Origin: Craspedostauros australis
Taxonomy: Eukaryota > Bacillariophyta > Bacillariophyceae > Mastogloiales > Achnanthaceae
DNA: 64,000 nt
NCBI GenBank assembly: GCA_026770025.1
Contig: JAMXDE010000065.1
Span: 209,519-273,518, forward strand
Direction of reading: 5' to 3'
Notes under the pieces: model-generated
What the model was told of the DNA's origin: nothing
Seen by the model: only the letters and a program-made list of their open reading frames with translations
Databases searched by the model: none
Program-made: the position numbers and the translations under genes
Part shown: positions 28,659 through 39,176 of the stretch, in pieces
How positions within the stretch are numbered: the stretch's first letter is position 1
How the letters are laid out: each line of letters starts with the position of its first letter

Positions 28659-31244
28659 TCACAGCTCGTCGTTCATGTCGTCGCTTCCTGCACTGCTGTC
28701 ATGTTCCTCGCCATCGTCATCAGTTCCGTCTTCATCATAGTACACATATTCATAGTCGTATCCGTATACGTATTCGTCCTGGTATTCTTCATCCTCCAAG
28801 TCGTAGGAATCGTCGTTTGGCTCCCACCAACGACCCTCCGCGCCAACACTTTGTAAGTACTCCACAATCTCATGATTCACGCCGTTGTATTTGATGGCGA
28901 TGGACAGCGGAGACAGACCTCTCCCGAAATCATGCTGGCTGTTCACATCTGCATCGTGTTGTATCAGGAACTCGACAATATCGGTGCGTCCCATCCGTGC
29001 CGCCTCGTGGATCGGCTGCGAATAGATTGGTACATAGTACGAGTGCATGTGCGTTCCGTTTCATTCCGTCGCAAAGAAGTAGAGGCGAAATCGGTGATCA
29101 GATACGCAAGACGGGAATAGAGCATGTGGGCATCCACAAGCGGAGGCTGAAGGGGAGGAGAATAGGCTCAAGGACAGAGGGATGCCGGTTTGAATGATGG
29201 GGTTTTGCAGCCGTACAAGCACTAATACTCACCTCCCACCCATCTTTGTCAAACTCATACAGGCTTTCGATGTCATCCTTCGCGAATCGACGGAGAGCAT
29301 CCATGTCACCGTCACAGACAGCCGCATGGACCTGTGTTTCTGAGCAGTTGTGATCTTGTCGGCTCTATCGCAGCGGAGTCATGCACACCCAGAATGGAGA
29401 TAGAAGTAGGTACGCATGCAGAGTGTGAGTATGGTGGTTTGGTCAAAGCAAGTGCCATGGAGACCGCACTTACAATCGCCGAGCACGATCACATCCACGC
29501 TCATCGCAGCACCATTCTTCATCACCAAGCCGTCATCAGCTCGCAGAGTCCGCGAACACTTACATCGAGGTACTCCTCGCGCTGGTATTGACCTTCGGGA
29601 GATCCAGCGATGATGTACGGCGGAAGGTCAGGATCCTCGATATTCACAAACGGCCGTCCATCAACGAAGCTGATTGGTTCGAAATGGATGAAGATGTTGG
29701 CGTAGTATCTGCCCTTCAGCGGGAACGGTCGCTGATTCATCGTGCAAATGGATGTGATAGCCGGTATGTACGAGTAGAGTTGATAGGAGGAACAAAGCAC
29801 GATGGTATGGTATGGAATGGTATGATAGTTGTGAGCCAGACCGTGCGTAAAGATTTAGCAAAAGTAAAGCCCCCTCCCTTCGATCATCGCTTGTCGACCA
29901 CTGGAGCATCAACCATGATTTCTGCCGCTTCATCTTGTGCCCGGTCAAACAACACATCTGCAGCCGCGTTCACATTTGAATCCGCACGATACTTACGCCA
30001 TGGACAACCGTGGCGGACTCGTACAGGATCATCTCGCCAGGCTCCATCGTGATGTTCACTGCCAACCCATCGCGGCCGTACACTTCGAGAGGCCAGGCTT
30101 CATCAACATCTTGCGCGACGTTCACAATCGCGGATGAGATGCGGGGCAAGGTGTCGCAGTGCGGGATGAGCACGGCACCTTCGTTGTAGACGCGCACGCC
30201 GTAGACGCCGAACATCTGCTGCTTCATCCCTGTCCATGCTTCGATCGTTCTTTGCGCAGCTTCGGCAACGGCCTTCTGGAGTGTGTATCCACCACCTTCG
30301 AGGTCGTCGTTGTCGATGCTCACCATTTCCTTGTGTGCACATGATGACATGCGGTGCGATAGAATCAAATCGGAGGAGGATAGTAGATTTCATTGAGTTG
30401 GATTTGGTCAGCTGCGCTGAATGGTTCTATCCCACACTATCCGCTCGCTATCCACTCGCTACTCGTACGAGCATGCCTGTCTCACAGGCGATGCCTCCCG
30501 CTTTGCACTTCGTCACTCACCGTTGGGCTCTCCCAGTTATTCGTGTAGATGTCGCCCATATTTCTTTCCTCTTCATGCCTTCGGTCCTTGTTCTTCTCCC
30601 AAAACATGTTGACTAACTCCACAACCTCGCTCGGTGCTCGGGTTTTGAGATACCCCGTCTCCGTGAAGTTCTGCGGTCGTGGTGGCAAGTGATGAATATG
30701 AGGATGTTGAGGAGAGTTGTACATCAAGGGCAACACATACCTGCGGCGCTTCCCGCAGACCTCCCCGATAGACTCACTCACATGCTCCAGCAACAACAGC
30801 AGCAACAACAGCAGCAGCCATGGCAACGCACACAATGTGAACATGAACGCAGACGTAGAGCACGAAGCATCCTGCAAGTCCACTCACCCGTATCGACATC
30901 GGCTGACGGGCATTGTCTTCGAGTCGTTCCACCTCATTCTCATCGCATATCTCACCATGCACTTTGCGACATCCATCCATATATTCCTTGTAGAACTTTG
31001 CCTTGTCGCCCAAATCTTGCGCACACTTTGACAGGTCGGTCGAGAAGACTGGATACGAGCAGTCGAAGCCATATCGCTTTCCATCTGGACCGTCTGCAGT
31101 ACCTTGCGATGGCATCTGCGCTGATGCTGATGCTGCAGCAGCCACCCAGTTGGACACCAAAGCAGTTGCCAAAATGATGGCTAACCTAACTGATCGCTTG
31201 ATACAGTTGCATCTCAGTGACGCTTGCATGACTGATTTCGACAT
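28659..31244 (-). CDS. Secreted prolyl-4-hydroxylase with ankyrin repeats, gene 1 (six exons)
   Basis: Reconstructed exons: 30888-31244, 30521-30670, 29997-30329, 29564-29731, 29233-29331, 28659-29015, all with GT-AG borders and all phase 0, giving 487 aa. Exon 1 has a signal peptide (RLAIILATALVSNWVAAAAS) and a Cys-containing head (YGFDCSYPVFSTDLSKCAQD). Exon 3 holds the 2-oxoglutarate/Fe(II) core: RVYNEGAVLIPHCD gives the HxD iron ligands, and YESATVVHG continuing into RPFPLKGRYYANIFIHFEP in exon 4 gives the distal His and the basic residue that binds 2-oxoglutarate. Exons 5-6 are ankyrin-like (PIHEAARMGRTDIVEFLIQH) and end in an acidic Tyr/Asp tail. Probable role: hydroxylation of proline in secreted or wall proteins, with ankyrin repeats for docking. 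The alternative upstream ATG at 31313 is less likely because the signal peptide follows 31244. Confidence 0.8.
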
Positions 31245-31390
31245 TGGTGATGCTGCCGCTGACTGATGATCCAGTTGCGGTGTCTGCGACATCAACGACC
31301 CTGACCTTCTCAAACTCGATGTCCTTCGATCGGAAAGACTGGCAAGTGGCTGATTGTTGCTCGTTCCTCTCTGGAGTTGCCACCTCTTCG

Positions 31391-31422
<32 letters not shown>

Positions 31423-32013
31423 AGAGCCGGATCTTCTCTGTTGAGCTTGCTCTTGTGGTGCTACTGTCTCCCCACATGAATGCGACGTGCTCAGGGTGTG
31501 ACATGGCGCCAACCATACGAATTGTGCAGAGAGTGGGGATAGCAAAGAAAGGAGATCGGGAGATGCCACCATCGTTGCTTCTTTCTTTCTTCTCTTCTCT
31601 CGTAATTGTTCGTGTTGGTGCCATCGCCGTTGATTTGCGGTCATTGCCAATTTTTGAATTTGAAATCCGAAGCCGTCGTTGCGTTCGTGAATCAATCAAT
31701 CCCGTAAAGTCAATCAAGTCGAATCGTGATGTGTTGTTGGAATCATCTCATCGTCCACCATCTAACTACCGACACGAGGCAAGCGATTCATTCGTTCGGA
31801 GATGGCACAACAACGGCGCCATAGAGACGATCTGGTAGAGCACGCAGGACCAGCCCTCATTGTTATTCTATAAAATTGTGAGAATCATTGCGACAACTGC
31901 ATTCTCTTCGTTTGGCGCAGTTGATCGATTGTGAAACGAAGCTTGTCGGCTTGATGTTATTCCGGGGAAGCAGCTTGGTGAAACTTGATGTATCAACGCT
32001 CGGTCACCCACCG
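31245..32013. other. Intergenic between the two hydroxylase genes
   Basis: No gene is supported. It carries a CT run at about 31389-31415. Presumed promoter of gene 1 and 3' flank of gene 2. Confidence 0.4.
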
Positions 32014-34652
32014 CTACAGCTCTTCATGGCTGTCCTCATCTTCTTCTTCTTCGTCGTCGTCATCATCTTCCTCATCCTCCTCTTCGTCTTCTCCTTCATA
32101 TTCTTCGTCGTCCTCGTCCTCATCATCATACTCACCATCATCATACGAATTCTCATTGTCATACTCATCTTCTTCGTAGAACTCATTGTTTGGTTCCCAC
32201 GTGTGGGCCTCGGCCTTGATCTCGTACAGGTACTTCACTAGCTCGTGATCTGGGCCATTGTGCTTGATGGCGAGGGATAACGGAGATAGTCCTCGGCCAA
32301 AGTCATTCTGGCTGTTCACTTGACCGCCGTGTTCGACCAACAGCTTCATTATTTCAATGTCGCCAACACGAGCTGCTTCATGGATCGGCTTCGCACATCG
32401 TTGAGTTTGAGTCACAAAACGGTAGAGCATGCCATGGTGATCATGCGGTCCAATGATGCATTCGATGGTTGGATTGAGAAATGAAGATGCAATTCACGTT
32501 GGTGCTGAGAACACTGGTCTGCATCAGCATGATGTGACAGCACAAAAACACAAATGACGCCGTTTCAACGCCACGTCAACAGCAATGGAATACCCATAAC
32601 AGCAGCACAAAGGACTTACCGCCCAACCGTCTGCGTCCAAAACATGTAGGTGATTCGCGTCCTCTTCTACGTACTCGCGAAGAGTGTCGATGTCGCCCTC
32701 ACAAACCGCTTCATGGGCTCCGCCGTGCGCACATTCGTGTTTTTGCCGCCACTGACACGTTCGGTGATCGAGCACGTGGATGGTTGGGGATACGCCGAAG
32801 GAGAGAGGGAGCGAGAGGCACTGGTGAGCTTGATCCATCGGAGGTGCTTTTCAAGTCTGTGGTCCTCCAAGTCATGCGCTCACGAGTATGATGGAAACCG
32901 GGAGGAAAGGTAGCGTGCTTCAGAGGGAAAGGATCGAATCGATCGAGTGTCGATTCGCAGCCAACTTACATCAAGGTACTCTTCATGCTGGTAATCGGCT
33001 TCGGCAGAGCCCGCTTGGATGTATGGAGGGAGATCCGGATCTTGTATGTTCAAGAATGGACTGCCGTCCATGAAACCGGTTGGTTCGAAGTGAATGAAGA
33101 CGTTCGCGTAGTACCGACCTTTCAATGGGAACGGCCGCTGTGGGTTTCAAATAGCCAAGGCAGATCGAACACAGAGAGGAACGGAAGGCAGAGCAGTATA
33201 CAGCATCATCCAAAGATATTTGGTGAGTTGATTGATGCCATGAGAGTATCTCGCTTTCAATCCGATTGTACTCAACTCCTGCATCATTCAAAGACAGCAA
33301 TTCCAATCCAATCCAATCCAATTCAGTCACATGGTACAGTGCAAAGTCAAAGTCAACGTCAACGTCCACACTCGTACGTACCCCATGGATGATTGTGCCG
33401 GACTCGTACAGGACCATATCCCCTGGCTTCATAGTGACGTTGACGGCAATGCCATCGTGGCCATACACCTCGATTGGCCAGTCTTCGTCGACATCCTGCG
33501 CGACGTTGACGATGGCCGAGGAGATCAATGGCATGCGGTCGCAGTGCGGACTCAGCACTGCTCCCTCATTGTAGACTCGCACGCCGTACACGCTCGACAT
33601 CCGCTGTTTCATCCCCGTCCACTCTTCGATGGTGGCCTTCGCTGCATCGGCGATAGCACTCGACAAGTCCCACCCGCCACCTTCCAATTCTTCGTCCTCG
33701 ACAGACACGAAGTCCTGATCGTGGCGCAGCAATGAACGTTGCAATTGTGGACGGATGTTTCCAGTATACGACAATGTGTAGAAGCGGCATGACGAATTGA
33801 GTGCTTGATGCAAGCGGCACACAGCAAAGTACAAAGCACTCTCTGGATATATTTGGCGCACATGATCGTGACGGATGATCTTCTGGTCCATCCACAGCCC
33901 ATCGCTCCAAAATTGACTTACCGTCGGCATCGCCCAGTGATTGGTGTGGATATTACCAGACAACCATTCCTCCTCAGATCTGTGATCCTTGTTCTTCTCC
34001 CAAAAGTCCTTGATCAGCTCAACGACATTGTCTGGCGCACGGATCTTCATGAAACCTGTGTCTGTGAAATTCTGCAAATGGATGTAGATGTGGATGTGCA
34101 TGCGAATGCTTGGGATCACCAATGCGATTGATGAGGTGCGTGAGGACTCGTATATCGTACGTACGACGGAACATTGAAAAGTCGCCACAGAATAGAGTGC
34201 TCCAAGCCATCCGCCATGGAGTGCATGAAATCGAAACAAGTAACCGCAACCACAACCACAACCACAACACAAATGAAGTCCAGATGATCGCACACTCTAC
34301 GAGTACGTACCTTCAACGACGCAGGCTGCCGTATGTTCTTGGCAATGCGATCTTCTTCGTTGACGTCGCAGTTCTCCCCGAACTTAGCTCGGCATCCATC
34401 CATGTAATCCTTGTAGAACGCGCCCTTGTCACCCAAATCTCGTGGGCAGTTGGACAGATCTGTTGACATGATGGCGAAGGAGCAATCGAATCCGTACGGA
34501 ATGTCATCGTTGCTGATCGATTGGCCACTCCCCGTCGTTGTCGTTGTAGCCGTCGCCGTTGCTGTGATATCAGTGATCGCCGTGAGGATGATCGTGAAGC
34601 CGAAGATCGCCGCCAATGCTTGATTGCTTCTGATGTGGCTGCGGCTGTTCAT
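32014..34652 (-). CDS. Secreted prolyl-4-hydroxylase with ankyrin repeats, gene 2 (six exons)
   Basis: Exons 34311-34652, 33922-34071, 33382-33714, 32970-33137, 32620-32751, 32014-32388, all GT-AG and phase 0, giving 499 aa. Exons 2, 3 and 4 have exactly the same lengths as in gene 1 (150, 333, 168 nt), so the two are tandem duplicates. Signal peptide in exon 1 (AIFGFTIILTAITDITATA), Cys head, HxD in EGAVLSPHCD, distal His in ESGTIIHG and IHFEP. Exon 5 is 33 nt longer than in gene 1 because the acceptor lies further upstream (WRQKHECAHGG added, with one Cys and two His). Exon 6 carries ankyrin sequence and an Asp/Glu tail of about 60 residues encoded by a GAA/GAT repeat. Introns 1 and 2 stay partly open, which can mislead a frame-only annotation. 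Confidence 0.8.
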
Positions 34653-36164
34653 GGTGACGACAAAGGTGATGAAGGCCACGATGGGATTCTGGCTTGGTGG
34701 TGTGCTCGTTGTGTGCTGTGCCTCACTCTCCCGATCTGCTGTCTCCTCAAGTGGTTTCTCTTGTGATTGCTGCATGCAGAACGACGAAAGGTCGACGACA
34801 GTGCGGGCGGAGGGGAGGGACCAATGCAACCGTGCTCGTTTCTTCGATTGCTGATCCACCGAAAGAGAAGTTTGATGGGAGGAACAGATGTGACAAGATC
34901 GTTGGAGGGTTGTATTCTACACTAGATGTCCAAGATCACTCGATCTCGATCTTGATTCAACCGTCAATCGTCGTCGCTCGGATGCTGGCGATGGCACTCT
35001 AAAGAGAGAGAGAGAGAGAGTATCTGGCTTGATGTCTGTGTTGCTGATGTTGTTGTTGTTGATGTTGTGATGAGTACGATCCCATGGGCTATGACAGTGA
35101 TTGTGTTCTGTTTTGCGCATTGGGCGACCGTTGACCCAAAATTGGCTTCTCTCGTCGGTTACCCAGTCGTGTATGATACTTCCACTCGTGAGTAATTCAA
35201 ACCACAGAAAAGGCTATGAAATGAAGCTAGATACATGCCAGACATGCAACACCGATCCCACCATCTTCGATGTCAAGGTCAGGATGGGCAGCACCAGTCT
35301 ACAAGTTACTCTACGAGTTACTCATACAAGTGCGACCAAGATTTGAATAGTACAGAACTGCTGTGATCAGTTTATGCGCCGACGTCATTTGCGTGACAAG
35401 TCTGCTTGTTGAATCATTGTCAGATCGCTGTCGAATCATTGGCTGATGTGGATTCACTTGGATGTGGCGATCACTATCGATGCGTTGCGCCCCCCATCTT
35501 GCCTCATTTTCGTTGCATTCCGTACGTTGATTCGGCCAACTCGACACACCACAGCTGCCCTATTGGGCCGAACATCTACGAAGGCGCACGTTCAGCCACC
35601 TCCGTCAGCGGAGTGTGGTTCCCATGGCGTGCAACTGCGCGATGTTGGTTGCAACCTCTTGTCGGCACAAATCGGTCACCTGTCAAACAAGCAGCGCTTT
35701 GATGATCCTACCTGTGCTTCAGGCCAGTCCTGCAGAGTACCAGGTATGGACATCCCTTCCCATGCAACCGCATGTCAGCAAGACATCGCCGTGCGTTTCA
35801 TTGCATGCGGTCGTCCTCTGGAGAGACTCGTGCATGCTCGCTATGTCACTGTTCATTATGATGTGATGTGATGAAATCAAACATCAGAAGAGAGCCGATG
35901 AAGTTGTGAGAGAGTGTAGCATCGGTAGTAGCGCATTGGCAGTTGCAAGCTCAACAGGAACAAAGCAAAACAAAACAATCCATCGCATTCATTTGATGGC
36001 TTCGACGGACTGATGATGCGATGCTCCCATCCTTGTACGCCAGTAGATGATCTGACATGGCCTGATACACGAAGAGCTCAGCTGGGTTGTTCAATAACAG
36101 TTTCATGACACGTGAATGGTCGGGGAGACTAAGCCCCTTTCAGTGTAGCTGGTTCATGGTAAAA
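34653..36164. other. Intergenic, no recognisable gene
   Basis: Holds the 5' flank of hydroxylase gene 2, a GA run at about 35002-35021 and a TTG/TGT repeat at about 35037-35067. A 141-codon plus-strand frame at 35446-35871 includes several Cys residues but matches no family I know and may be chance. Confidence 0.35.
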
Positions 36165-36326
36165 TCATCGCTCGTTCGCTGTGGCCATGCGGTCGATCAT
36201 CTCCTGCGCATCATCGTATTTGTCGCCAGTGTTGAAGTCATCATCGTCGTCGTTTGGAACGGACACGATCTTCGCAAGGAGCTCCGGAGAAACCTCCACA
36301 GAACCAACACCGCCACCACCCAACAT
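36165..36326 (-). CDS. Possible 53-aa small protein
   Basis: An ATG frame too short for most ORF filters: a Gly-rich start, then VEVSPELLAKIVSVPNDDDD and DKYDDAQEMIDRMATANER before TGA. The composition (amphipathic helix, acidic run, second helix) looks protein-like and unlike the surrounding sequence, and a stop codon lies two codons upstream of the ATG, so it does not extend in frame. It could also be the last exon of a gene extending to about 36650, where other short protein-like frames occur, but no consistent splicing was found. No family recognised. Confidence 0.3.
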   Translation of the reverse strand: MLGGGGVGSVEVSPELLAKIVSVPNDDDDDFNTGDKYDDAQEMIDRMATANER

Positions 36327-37677
36327 GTGTCACAATGGACCATGGATGCCTCACTCATCAAAGCGCACTGAAAGTGCACAACTCCCTCGCGGGAGAGACT
36401 GCGAACGTGAATGCATGCGATCCATCGTGACGAAGGATTGCGACTGAGCAATTCAGGGAGGCTGAGTGATTTTTCATGTGCATCTCCAAATTGGGTTCAG
36501 AGTCTGGTTCATGAATGGCTTCGTCACTGCTCTCGAGCGTTGGATCGTGTGATAACACAATAAGCCGTCATTGCGCTGCCATTGCGCTTGGACTCTTCCT
36601 GGCTGAATGCGCGCCTGTCCATGCCTGCGGGAGGTCGTGGTGGAATAGCTTACTCTACATAGTACAGATACTCTAGCTCGCACATGAACGGAATGGGAAG
36701 ATCTCTGTGACTTGTGGGGCATACCTGCGCTAGTCGCGTTCTTCGAATTGGTCCATCGTTGTGGCCATGGCTTTGGCTGTTGGAATGGTCGTGACTGCTG
36801 CCTTTCTCATGACATGCTGGATAGGTTGCTTGGCGACTTGTACCATGCACAAGTATAATGCTCTACACGTATGAGTATTGCATAATTGTGTGGAGATCGG
36901 AGGCAGCGTTGCGAGGAAGAGGTCGGATGGCGGGGTATCGCAGACGATCTTGTTGGCCTCTGTTGTGGTCGTTGTTTTGGTCGGTGTGTCTCGGTCATCC
37001 AAACGATGTGTTGTGCTTCGTCGTGTTGTGATTTGTGTGCGTGGCTGTTGTGCTTCCTCATGGGCGTCTGTCCACCATTCCAATAGGTCACGAATAACTA
37101 GTGACTCAAGTCTATCTAGAGAGAGAGAGAGAGAGAGGAGTAGAACAAAGTGTCCCAAGTCCTATGGCACAAGTCACCGCCTTCATGCCATTGTACCATT
37201 CGTGTTGCTACAAATAGAGAGGTGATGGATGGGGAATAGATTATTGAGTGGAGAGTATAGAGTATAGTTGAACTCTATTCGATGACGTTGACAAGCCTTG
37301 CGTTCTATGAGTGGTCGTGACGATACTCTATGTAGAGAGAAAGTGCGTACATACGATCGGCGACCTCATTCGACCCCAACCACATTCATACCTCTTCCAG
37401 GAGCCTTTGTTTGCGCAAAGGTGACGTCCAAGACCTCCACCTCCACACCCACAAGTATCTGATTCTTGTCGTCGCAACGAATGGATGAGGAACAACTTCA
37501 AGAGAAGGAACCATCCGATCTCAACACACCAAGTATATATTGATATGGAAGACTGTTTAGGAGGTGGAAGCACCGCAGTTGTCGTGAAGGCGTTATCAAC
37601 TACTCCATTATGCTTGTGCGCATACATTAGAAACATTGGAACCGACATGGGAGGAGTACTACACTGTACTCTACGCT
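36327..37677. other. Intergenic or unresolved short exons
   Basis: Several short minus-strand frames (for example MVQVAKQPIQHVMRK starting near 36847, and MDRRAFSQEESKRNGSAMTA near 36625 just after a CCCGCAG acceptor-like site) look coding but could not be joined in frame. A GA run lies at about 37118-37139. Confidence 0.3.
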
Positions 37678-38373
37678 CTATGTACTCTCTTTCGCAGCTT
37701 CCTGCTTCGCTGCTTCTGCACAGATCCATCGTTTCTCGTTGCACCACAGAAGTAGCTTGCCAAGGGAATTATTTGGGATGATTGCAAAGGACCATCTCAA
37801 TCTATATGAGTCTGGCTGATCGTGCAGTTGCTCCACAAGGTGTGTTGTTGTGCATGTGCATTGGGCCACGCAACAGGTGGTTCGCGACTCATAGCGCCGA
37901 TTCCATGGGTCGAAATCTAGTTCGGTGATCGTGGAACGAAATCTGTACGTGCTGTTGTGCCCCATAGTGAGCTTGAAATCGTACTTGGAACCAACTCGGG
38001 AATGATTGGCATGGATACCACGTCCGGTGTCTGTATCTGATTCTGCATCTGTGTCTGCGTCTGTGCCAGCCCTATTGCATGATTGTATGGAGGCAGAGTG
38101 CGAATGCAATAGCGAGCGAAGGATGCTCCAGAAGACCTTGCTGTAGTTGTTGAAATCGGTGAGAATGAGGAAGATCAGCTCAGCAGGATGTTCTATCTTG
38201 ACCAAGTGCGCCACAGTCAAACAACCCTTGGTTGTATCCATGCGAGTATTGGTCTCCATAATGTATGATGGCCTGTGAGCAAGCTGATCACATCCAGGTT
38301 CGGTCAGCTCATCGCTGGTCTCACAGATGCACTGGATTGATAAGGCGATACTTGGATTCCCCATTGTGTTCAT
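37678..38373 (-). CDS. START/SRPBCC-like lipid-binding-fold protein
   Basis: The open frame reaches back to 38544 but begins there with TTG after a stop; the first ATG is 38373, with another at 38259. So the start is uncertain, and an upstream exon is possible. The C-terminal part resembles the SRPBCC/START fold: VAHLVKIEHPAELIFLILTD, FNNYSKVF, then after an Asp/Thr-rich insert STITELDFDPWNRRYES, LVEQLHDQPDSYRLRWSFAI and a C-terminal amphipathic helix. Proteins with this fold bind lipids, polyketides or other hydrophobic ligands in a deep cavity. The ligand cannot be inferred. The insert between residues of the first helix and the sheet (about 60 aa) is unusual. Confidence 0.45.
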   Translation of the reverse strand: MNTMGNPSIALSIQCICETSDELTEPGCDQLAHRPSYIMETNTRMDTTKGCLTVAHLVKIEHPAELIFLILTDFNNYSKVFWSILRSLLHSHSASIQSCNRAGTDADTDAESDTDTGRGIHANHSRVGSKYDFKLTMGHNSTYRFRSTITELDFDPWNRRYESRTTCCVAQCTCTTTHLVEQLHDQPDSYRLRWSFAIIPNNSLGKLLLWCNEKRWICAEAAKQEAAKEST

Positions 38374-38544
38374 GCAAGGATGGGCTATTTCCCTTGAGGT
38401 GTCACTTTTCAGGGTGGATGAAGCAGCTGGTTGCCTGGCCGAAGTAGGACTTGGTGTCACTGTATTCGTTCTATGACAGCGTCCACACTTTCGTAACAGG
38501 TGCCGTGGGTATGCAGACTCCTGGCTTGATGCTGGTACACCCAA

Positions 38545-39176
38545 CGATCAAGTACATCCGTTGCATGGTGTATGGTACTATTCTATCATTGTATACTCAG
38601 CTACCCAAAGCTCCCTGACCGAGACTATCACCAATCAACAATGTGAGGCGTGTGGCAGAGTGCGACGTGGTAGGCATGTCAACGCAAGGAAGCAGCTTTT
38701 GGCTCCGTAGATCCCATCCCAGAGATGTTGGCTTTGGCATCCTCCTTTGTCGCTGTGCTGCGACGACGCAAACACAACAAATGAGCGTCATCAGACGTGT
38801 GAGGTTGTTCGTGAATTTGTGGAACACGCTCGTGCAAATGGTCGCGACATGATGCGCGCAATTTCTGAGTCGTACATGACTCTCCACCACGTCTTTACGG
38901 CGTCCGTTCATGGCACATCCACAACAAATGTACGAATAATGAATCAATCCACCGCATGCCCCATCAATCAGAACCCAAACGCAGAACAACCAACCAACCA
39001 ACTCACGTCAGAACCACTCATTCTTCCATCATTCTTCCACCATTCCGACCTCCTCTCGGAACGACACATGGCGGAGCAGACTCCTATTCTCGCATACATA
39101 ACCAACACACGCACAATCCATAGAGGAGATAGACACAGACAGGCAACTAATCAGGCAGACAAAGGAGCAACAAGTG
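38545..39176. other. Intergenic, 5' flank of the TYW3-TYW2 gene
   Basis: No recognisable gene. A long plus-strand frame (38747-39319) runs through it in another phase from the real gene and has no domain. Confidence 0.4.

Noticed and set aside
29665-29680. GGTTCGAAAT as a tRNA B box (also at about 33085)
   Set aside because: Both lie in the conserved FEP codons of the hydroxylase genes, with no cloverleaf around them.
31387-31415. CT/GA runs (here and near 25904, 26594, 35002, 37118) as functional elements
   Set aside because: Plain microsatellites between genes; a GAGA-type promoter role cannot be shown.
32983-34293. Single 436-codon gene
   Set aside because: It reads through two introns of hydroxylase gene 2; equal exon lengths in gene 1 support the spliced model.
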